The position numbers and the translations under genes are program-made. This document shows, piece by piece, positions 56,025-64,000 of a stretch of DNA of 64,000 bases; position 1 is the stretch's first letter, and each line of letters begins with the position of its first letter. This stretch comes from Actinacidiphila cocklensis. GTDB taxonomy: Bacteria > Actinomycetota > Actinomycetes > Streptomycetales > Streptomycetaceae. Below the pieces are notes generated by a model. The model was not told the DNA's origin. It saw only the letters and a list, made by a program, of their open reading frames with translations, and made no database searches. The stretch is taken from contig NZ_CAJSLV010000060.1 in the NCBI RefSeq assembly GCF_907177275.1, positions 1 to 64,000 on the forward strand, read 5' to 3'.

Positions 56025-56143
56025 GGTGCCGTGGCAGAGCGGCCCATTGCGATCGCCGTGAGCGAGGTCCCTCTCACGGCGACTGATGGAGGCGGGGCGG
56101 GCCTGCCCCTATCCGTCCGCGGGTTCAAATCCCGTCGGCACCG
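56025..56143 (+). tRNA. tRNA-like sequence with abnormal anticodon/variable region (possible class II tRNA or pseudo-tRNA)
   Basis: The 5' acceptor strand GGTGCCG pairs perfectly with CGGCACC at the 3' end; adding flanking bases gives TGCGGTGCCG against CGGCACCGCA, 10 bp. TGGCAGAGCGGCC resembles the D-arm of class II tRNAs and GCGGGTTCAAATCCCGT is a good T-arm. Between them the sequence is far too long (about 70 bases). It holds a perfect 10-bp hairpin TCGCCGTGAG / CTCACGGCGA and a second GGGGC / GCCCC hairpin. A TGA (Ser) anticodon can be placed, but with G at position 33 and a mismatch in the stem. It may be a pseudo-tRNA or a non-canonical tRNA. Confidence 0.5.
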
Positions 56144-56471
56144 CAGCCGACCTGGAACTTAGTCCAGTGCAAGCATGGCGACGTCGGTTGCCGGTCCACA
56201 GTAGTTGAGCCAGACACGGAACTCGTGAACAGAAACCCGCCGCGGCTCGCGCCTCAACCGCCCCGGTCTGCGGGTGGCGGCGCATCAGATCCTGCCGCAG
56301 CGCCGGTGGACGTCGACGTTGCAGATCAGCACCGGCAGCCGGTGAGCGTGGGCCGCTGCCGAGGTCTGCTTCCTCCACAACGCCCCCGACCGCAGCGACC
56401 GATGACGAGTGCTGTGACCGGGAGCCTTTGCCGGGTTGAGTAGGCTGAATTGCTGTGGTGAAGGAGGCGGG

Positions 56472-56939
56472 ATGGCGCGGAGGCCGCCGATAGATGACGC
56501 TGTGGCGCTGCTTGAAGGCGAGCTTGGAGCGGGGCATCAGGAGCTTGCTGGTCTCGGCTCTGAGGGCGTCTGGCGGGCCTTCCTCCGTTTCAGCCGACTG
56601 CGGTTCGACGTCTCGGACGCTCCTGATACTGATGGCCTCCTTTTCCAGTACGGGACCTACTCTTTCGACGGTCCGGCGAGGTTCATGGTGGACCTCACAC
56701 GGCAGTTCGAGGTCGTCGACGACGATGGTGATCACGACCACTACGTGCAGGTCCACTGCGAGATCCGATACGGATCCGAACGTGCCCTGGAAGCCCTGGG
56801 AAGCTTCGACTCCTGGTTCTTCCACGGTGATGGAGCTGATCTCGAAGAATGGGCCCGAGAGCTGACCGAGCGCTCGGCTTGGACGACGGTCAGAGCATTC
56901 ACGCCGGCCGAGATCAGGGTGTTTCAGGAGCAGGTGTAG
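56472..56939 (+). CDS. Hypothetical protein
   Basis: 155 residues. AAGGAGG lies 4 bases before the ATG, an almost ideal site. Content: a helical start (RPPIDDAVALLEGELGAGHQ), then a beta-rich domain (VWRAFLRFSRLRFDVSDAPD, LLFQYGTYSFDGPARFMVDL, HYVQVHCEIRYGS) and an acidic helix (DLEEWARELTERSAW). No membrane segment or signal. I do not recognise a family. Its stop lies 4 bases before the end of a convergent IS630 relic, so the transposon inserted just after it or was trimmed there. Confidence 0.75.
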   Translation: MARRPPIDDAVALLEGELGAGHQELAGLGSEGVWRAFLRFSRLRFDVSDAPDTDGLLFQYGTYSFDGPARFMVDLTRQFEVVDDDGDHDHYVQVHCEIRYGSERALEALGSFDSWFFHGDGADLEEWARELTERSAWTTVRAFTPAEIRVFQEQV

Positions 56940-56943
56940 TTGC

Positions 56944-57360
56944 TCAGGCAGTCATCGTGGCGGGCCGGCCGCCCCAGCGGATGTGCCTCTCGCTTCGGAT
57001 GCGCGCGCGTTCGCGTCGCTGCGGTGCGAGGACGTCGGGGTGGCGGCGGATGTGGTCGCGCCACCGCACGCTGGTGTGCAGGGCGCGGGTCTGGACCGTG
57101 TGGTTGGGGTGGTTCGAGTTGGCCACGGTGAACTGCCGCAAGGGTCCGAAGCGGGCCTCGATCGGGTTGGCCCAGGAGGCATAGGTGGGGGTGAAGCACA
57201 GATCGACCTTGTTCTGGGCAGCCCACGTGCGGATTGTCCATTTCAGGTGGGAGAGGTTGTCGAGGATCACGTAGATCGGGGCGCCGTCCGGATGGGCGGC
57301 GCGGATCGATCGAATGGCGGCCCAGGTGTGGTCGATCTTCGACCGTCTCACGCGGTTGGG
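56944..57360 (-). pseudogene. IS630-type transposase, C-terminal fragment
   Basis: The minus strand encodes the end of a DDE_3 transposase: DGAPIYVILDNLS (second Asp), NKVDLCFTPTYASWANPIEA (catalytic Glu) and FGPLRQFTVANSNHPNH. The N-terminal two thirds are missing beyond about 57360. It is not the missing part of the relic at 19704-20013, since the two belong to different subgroups. Confidence 0.8.
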
Positions 57361-57465
57361 GCTGGAGATCGACGTCGGCTCTTGATCGCGGACGGCCCTC
57401 GCGGAGAGACTGCCTGGCATGGGAACAGTGGCTGTGGATACGAGGGTGTGGAGGGGCAGGCTGCG

Positions 57466-57999
57466 GTGAAGGTCGACCTGCCGTTTTTCCGCTATCACCC
57501 GGATCCCGTCGCCAGTGGGTCGATCCGCGCTGCCGCCGAGGCATGTGCGTGCTGCGAGCGCGACAGGGGCTGGATCTACACGGCGACCTTCTACACCGCC
57601 CGCGAGGTCGACGGGCACTTCTGCCCGTGGTGTATCGCCGACGGAAGCGCGGCCGAGAGATTCGCGGGCGAGTTCGTCGACTCCATTGGGCTCGACGGTG
57701 TCAGCGACGAGGTCCTTCATGAGGTCACCCGCCGCACCCCTGGGTTCCACGCCTGGCAGGATCCCCACTGGCTCGTCCACTGCCAGGCCGCGGCCGCCTA
57801 CGTAGGCGAAGTCGGGTACGCCGTACTGGCGGCGCGACCTGATGCTCTCGCCCAGTTGCGGGCCGACATGCGCCTCGACGGCTGGCGGGACGAAGCCCAG
57901 CTTGAGCAGTTCCTGAACCACCTGGGTGAATCGGCGACTGCCATGCTCTTCCGCTGCACGGTCTGCACGGCCCATCTCGCCTACGTCGACGCATCGTAG
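57466..57999 (+). CDS. CbrC-family (UPF0167) protein
   Basis: 177 residues, GTG start after GGAGGGGC. Family marks: LPFFRYHPDPVASGSI at the start, a CxxC pair in ACACCERDRGW, FCPWCIADGSAAERFAGEFV and a late FRCTVCTAHLAYVD. The cysteine pairs suggest zinc binding. Escherichia coli CbrC is linked to tolerance of colicin E2; the molecular function is unknown. It is convergent with the TPR gene downstream and divergent from the IS630 relic upstream. It looks intact. Confidence 0.85.
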   Translation: MKVDLPFFRYHPDPVASGSIRAAAEACACCERDRGWIYTATFYTAREVDGHFCPWCIADGSAAERFAGEFVDSIGLDGVSDEVLHEVTRRTPGFHAWQDPHWLVHCQAAAAYVGEVGYAVLAARPDALAQLRADMRLDGWRDEAQLEQFLNHLGESATAMLFRCTVCTAHLAYVDAS

Positions 58000-58131
58000 G
58001 GCCGTTACGGTCTGCGGTACCTCCAGATCCCAGGGGGGCGGGCCTTCGCCCTGATGGGTGGACACGGCCGTCGGTGTGCCGACGAGATCGGCCACCGGCG
58101 AGGGTGACGCCGATCGGCGCCATCTTCCCCG

Positions 58132-59001
58132 TCAGTCCAGCGGTGCGGCTCCCAGCGGGTCCGCCGCAGTTCGGTCGCCGTCTATGCGGTCGAGCAGCGC
58201 CCGGGCTTCAGCGGTGTAGTAATGGTCCGGGCCGAAGCAGACCAGGCAAGCCTCGTGGGCGGCTGCAGCCCAGGTACGAGCCTCGTTCCTGCGGCCCAGG
58301 CCCAGGACTGCAGTAGCCATGGCCAGTTCGACGGCGCCGGTCTCTGAGCGGCGCTCCTCCTCGGACAGGCTGCGGAACAGATCATCGGCGCGCTCCGCCT
58401 CGGCGAGAGCAGCCTCGTGGCGGGCCTGTCCGTTGAGGCTGCGAGCCAGACCGAGCCGCAGGAGCAAGGTGAACCGGTCCGCTTCGTGACGGGCGCCGAG
58501 CGCCTCGCGGGCCAACTCCTCGGCCTGGACGTGTCGCCCCTGCGCGTTGAGGGCGAAGATCAGCCCAATGCGAGCGGCAACCGCCACGAGCAGCATTTCC
58601 GGACCTGCGCCGGTCGCCGCCCCCCGGCCGACGGCCGCGCACTCCGCCTCGGATTCCGCGTGACGGCCCAGCATCGCTATCACCCGGGCGCGGTCCGAGC
58701 GCAGTTTCAGGGTCTGCGGGTCTTCGGCGCCGAAGACCCTGCCGAAGTCCGGCAGCAGAACGTCGTACGCGGCGGCGGCCTCGGCCTGGCGGCCTTGGGC
58801 GCTCATCGCGAGCGCGGCGATGCTCGACGCCACCAGCGCGTACTGATCGTCAGGCCGCCAGGACCGGGCCGCGGCTACGGCGCGGGCCTCGGCCTCCGCC
58901 GCGACATAGCGCCCAGCCATATACAGGGCTGTCGCCTGGGACACGGGGGATCTCGTCACCTGGCTGGCGTCGGCTCGACCCCGCGATCGAAAGAGCCTCA
59001 T
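58132..59001 (-). CDS. Tetratricopeptide-repeat protein
   Basis: 289 residues, ATG at 59001. At least five TPR-like helix pairs with the usual G/A/P spacing: ALYMAGRYVAAEAEARAVAA, AQGRQAEAAAAYDVLLPDFG, LGRHAESEAECAAVGRGAA, NAQGRHVQAEELAREALGA and NGQARHEAALAEAERADDLF. No signal peptide or other domain. Such standalone TPR proteins are frequent in streptomycetes and probably act as scaffolds. The reading frame upstream is continuous with that of the enoyl-CoA hydratase gene, but the sequence in between looks non-coding. Confidence 0.85.
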   Translation of the reverse strand: MRLFRSRGRADASQVTRSPVSQATALYMAGRYVAAEAEARAVAAARSWRPDDQYALVASSIAALAMSAQGRQAEAAAAYDVLLPDFGRVFGAEDPQTLKLRSDRARVIAMLGRHAESEAECAAVGRGAATGAGPEMLLVAVAARIGLIFALNAQGRHVQAEELAREALGARHEADRFTLLLRLGLARSLNGQARHEAALAEAERADDLFRSLSEEERRSETGAVELAMATAVLGLGRRNEARTWAAAAHEACLVCFGPDHYYTAEARALLDRIDGDRTAADPLGAAPLD

Positions 59002-59155
59002 GCGGGGAGCATACGGATGCCGCGTACGCCCGCTCGGCAAAGTACAAGAAGGGGTCCGCCCCATGCCACGATGGCGCACACGCAGGCGGGCGTGCGTCCG
59101 TACAGCACTGAGCCACGGCCCGCGGCCCGGCCAACGGGGTGGGCCTGGCAAACGC

Positions 59156-59919
59156 CTACGGCCCGGCTGTGGCCAACGCTGCCAGGACGAATGCGTCGAA
59201 GGTGCGCCGTCAACGAGACGGTCCCTGCCAGCGTGGGCGCGGAGCATGAGCTTGGTGGTGGCGACCGCCTGCTGCGGCCACCGAGACAGCGGCCTGGCCC
59301 AGGCCTCCACCTCGGCGTCCAGATCCTCCTCGCCGCAGACCTTGTGCACCAGCGACATCCGCCCGGCCGCCGCGGCGTCCACCGGTGCACCGGTCAGCAG
59401 GAGCTCCCGAATGCGCGCCGCCCCGGCCTCGGAGATGAGCCGGCCCAGTGCCCCGCCCCACGCCGGCGCCATCCCCAGTCCGATCTCCGGCAGCCGCAGT
59501 TGGCAGGTGGTGGCGGCGATGCGCAGGTCGGTGAAGGCGGCAAGCGCGAGGCCGGCGCCGACGACCCTGCCGTGGAGCCGGGCGATCGTCACCGCGGGCA
59601 AGGCTTCCAGCACCTCGCATAGTTCTCGCGCACCCTGGGTTGATGCTCGCAGTGCCGCGCCGCTGGGGTCCGCTTGCAGGGACGCCGTGATCCCCCGGCG
59701 GTCGCCGCCGAGGCAGAAGTCGTCGCCCGCGCCTGCCAGGATGACTACCCGGACCTCGGACTCGTCACGCACCGCACTGAGCAGGGTGGTCAGTTCCCGG
59801 ATGCACTCCGCAGTGAGGACGTTCCCCGGGCCGCTGCACAACTGCACATGCAAAACCGCGCCGTCGCGGCGGACGTCCAGCGCGGTGAACGCCGGGGCGT
59901 CGGGGGCGGTCAGCGTCAT
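59156..59919 (-). CDS. Enoyl-CoA hydratase/isomerase family protein (possible frameshift at its end)
   Basis: About 254 residues in the crotonase fold: VRVVILAGAGDDFCLGGDRR (oxyanion loop 1), LPAVTIARLHGRVVGAGLAL (loop 2), LRLPEIGLGMAPAWGGALG and AGAARIRELLLTGAPVDAAA. The ATG at 59919 overlaps the P450 stop (ATGA), so the two were an operon. The catalytic Glu positions of true hydratases are not both obvious, so an isomerase or secondary-metabolism role is possible. In the starting frame there is no stop before the TPR gene; shifting one base near 59210 gives TFDAFVLAALATAGP and a stop at 59156, which I take as the likely original end. Confidence 0.75.
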
Positions 59920-60230
59920 CGGCTTGCTCCGCCCAGGCTCAGGGGCAGGTCGATGATCCGGCGAAACACCAGGCCCGGCGCCCACCGCGGCTCCCCGGCC
60001 GAGATGAGTGCGGGGCGGCGGAGCAGGCCGGCCAGGAGCGTCTGCGCTTCCAGCCGCGCCAGCGGCGCCCCGAAGCAGTAATGGACGCCGGCGCTGAACG
60101 CCAAGTGCCCCTGGTCGGTGCGGCGGACGTCGAAGTCGTCGGCGTCGCGATGCCGCCGGGGGTCGCGGTGCGCGGCCCCGACGATCGCGTGGACGAGCTG
60201 CCCCTCTGCGATGTCACAGCCGGCCGGCGT
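59916..60230 (-). pseudogene. Cytochrome P450 C-terminal fragment cut by IS copy B
   Basis: 104 residues remain: DIAEGQLVHAIVGAAHRDPR, DADDFDVRRTDQGHLAFSAG and the heme-ligand loop FSAGVHYCFGAPLARLEAQ with the axial Cys. It ends normally and overlaps the enoyl-CoA hydratase start. The upstream 75 percent, including the I-helix, is absent; the IS copy B begins exactly at 60231 and no P450 sequence appears beyond 61483, so a deletion accompanied the event. Confidence 0.9.
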
Positions 60231-61483
60231 TGTAGGTGCCGAGAACCACGTCCGCGCTGGTCATGCGGCATGTTGGTACTCGTGGAGTATGCCGCCGAGG
60301 CGATCGTGTCTGCGGACGTCGAGGTGGGCGAGTTGGTTGGATTCGAGGGTTTCCGGGAGAGGGCGTAGGGGTGCGGCGCCGGTGAGTGCTCGGTGGGGTC
60401 TGTGTTCGTTGTGGAACTGTTCGTATTCGCGTAGGGCGTGCAGGTGGGCTTGGTCCCAGATGAGGGTGCGGTCGAGTAGTTCGGCTCGGCAGGAGCGGAT
60501 CCAGCGTTCCATGATCGCGTTCATGCGGGGCATCTTCACCCCGGTCTTGACGGCCTCGACGCCCTGATCGGCGAGTACGGAGTCGAAGCTGCTGGGGTAG
60601 CGTACGTCGCGGTCGCGGATCAGGTATTTGATCCTTGCTCCGGAGTCTTGGATGTCCATGGCCAGGTTGCGGGCGAGTTGGGTGACCCAGGCAGCGGTGG
60701 GTTGCGTAGTGACGCCGAGGATGCGGACGCGTCGGGTCGCGTGCTCGATCACCGTCAGGACGGTCAGGGACGCGCCGGTGAGGGTCTTGGTCTCGAAGAA
60801 GTCGGCGGCGAGGATGGCTTCGGCCTGGGAGCGAAGGAAGGTCGCCCAGGTGGTGTGTTGCCGGTCGGGCGCGGGCGGGATGCCGTGTTCCTTGAGGATG
60901 CTCCACACGGTGGAGGCGGCGACCTTGATTCCGAGTGCGGCGAGTTCGCCGTGTACGCGTCTGTACCCCCAGCTGGGGTTCTCGTGCACGAGGCGCAGGA
61001 CCAGGACGCGGATGGACCGGACGGTGCGGGGCCGGCCCGGGCGCTTGGGACGGGAGGCTTTCGCGTGGCGGCGTCGGAGCAACTTGCGATGCCAGCGCAG
61101 CACGGTGTCGGGGGAGACGATCAGGTGGAGCTGACGCAGCCGCTCCCGGGGAAGGTGGTGGAGCAGCGCCGCGAGGAGTGCCCGGTCGGGCCAGGTGAGT
61201 TGCGGCTTGCCTGTCTGCCGCTGCAGGACGACCAGTTGGTGGCGTAGGGCCAGGATCTCCAGGTCTTTCTCGTGGCTGCTCATCGGCAGCAGTCGTATGA
61301 AGCTGACGGCGGTCGACAGGGTGAGGGATACGGAAGTCGCAACAGCACAGTCGAGCATCCTCGCAGCCGGCCGAGGCGGCTCCACGAGCAGCCTTCCCTG
61401 CATCGGACGCTCAACTGCCACCGCGCACCGCGGACCCCGAACCAGGGCTGTGACCGGCGCGGATGCAATATCCGGCACCTACA
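60231..61483 (-). mobile_element. Intact 1.25-kb IS, rve-type transposase (copy B)
   Basis: Same ends as copy A, in inverted orientation, and almost identical sequence throughout; the three-base length difference comes from one missing codon (LMHALREY in A, LHALREY in B). It interrupts a P450 gene on one side and lies 17 bases from a terminator on the other. No direct repeats flank it. Confidence 0.92.
60261..61358 (-). CDS. rve-core (IS3/IS481-like) transposase, copy B
   Basis: 365 residues, differing from copy A at a handful of positions and lacking one Met in the C-terminal region. All motifs are kept: SPDTVLRWHRKLL, NPSWGYRRVHGELAALG, AILAADFFETKTL, LIRDRDVRYPSSF and MNAIMERWIRSCRAELLDR. 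Probably functional. Confidence 0.9.
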   Translation of the reverse strand: MLDCAVATSVSLTLSTAVSFIRLLPMSSHEKDLEILALRHQLVVLQRQTGKPQLTWPDRALLAALLHHLPRERLRQLHLIVSPDTVLRWHRKLLRRRHAKASRPKRPGRPRTVRSIRVLVLRLVHENPSWGYRRVHGELAALGIKVAASTVWSILKEHGIPPAPDRQHTTWATFLRSQAEAILAADFFETKTLTGASLTVLTVIEHATRRVRILGVTTQPTAAWVTQLARNLAMDIQDSGARIKYLIRDRDVRYPSSFDSVLADQGVEAVKTGVKMPRMNAIMERWIRSCRAELLDRTLIWDQAHLHALREYEQFHNEHRPHRALTGAAPLRPLPETLESNQLAHLDVRRHDRLGGILHEYQHAA

Positions 61484-61500
61484 GGGTCAATGGGGACCGG

Positions 61501-61532
61501 CCTGGCGCAGGTACCTCGGTACCTGCGCCAGG
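61501..61532 (-). terminator. Perfect 15-bp stem terminator
   Basis: CCTGGCGCAGGTACC, TC, GGTACCTGCGCCAGG. It begins 25 bases after the stop of the beta-galactosidase gene. It is symmetrical, so it can work in both directions and would also shield that gene from the IS. Confidence 0.85.
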
Positions 61533-61556
61533 TTGGTCCGCACCCGGACTACCGGC

Positions 61557-64000
<2,444 letters not shown>

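Overview
The window is very GC-rich and has high-GC actinomycete codon use, frequent GTG starts preceded by purine-rich ribosome sites, and many 4- or 8-bp stop/start overlaps. It reads as a Streptomyces-like linear-chromosome genome. The density of insertion-sequence (IS) relics and broken genes suggests a chromosome arm rather than the core; that placement is inference.

Layout. An IS1182-type transposase gene (0.2-1.9 kb) is followed by a polysaccharide locus (2-12 kb). The minus arm of that locus reads ugd, a GH26-like lipoprotein, a small membrane-anchored protein, then galU. The divergent plus arm is four overlapping genes: a processive GT2 synthase, GH26-like, a GT-C membrane glycosyltransferase, GH26-like. 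GalU and Ugd would make UDP-glucose and then UDP-glucuronate for the synthase. The three GH26-like proteins each keep two glutamates exactly 104 residues apart and would act outside the membrane.

12-29 kb is a graveyard: IS ends, two ~200-bp MITE-like elements, disabled transposases of three types, and truncated or frameshifted genes (MarR, alpha/beta hydrolase, amino-acid permease, a P-type ATPase fused to hemerythrin, a NuoF-like protein). Some genes there look intact: an AI-2E-type transporter, a spermidine-synthase-like protein, a secreted GH43-like protein, a Uma2/HTH pair and an AbiEii-type nucleotidyltransferase pair.

28-37 kb is the best-preserved accessory unit. It has an IclR regulator with an APC permease on the minus strand. 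Divergent from them is a row encoding MauE, MauD, a TTQ amine-dehydrogenase light chain, a heavy chain, a multicopper oxidase, a lipoprotein cupredoxin and a membrane protein. It looks like a surface-attached quinoprotein amine-oxidation chain. No MauG gene is in the window.

38-49 kb: an internally deleted ISL3 element interrupts a SulP gene. It is followed by a broken universal stress protein, a CsoR/CstR-type repressor with operator-like palindromes, an MMPL transporter, a ctaD pseudogene with an amber codon and a frameshift, and a frameshifted IS5-type transposase. 48.5-61.5 kb is bounded by two nearly identical ~1.25-kb IS copies in inverted orientation. Between them lie a sigma factor with a coupled partner, a secreted FG-GAP repeat protein, an odd tRNA-like sequence, a CbrC-family protein, a TPR protein, and an enoyl-CoA hydratase coupled to a P450 that the second IS copy beheads. 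The window ends inside a GH2 beta-galactosidase with a ricin-type lectin tail.
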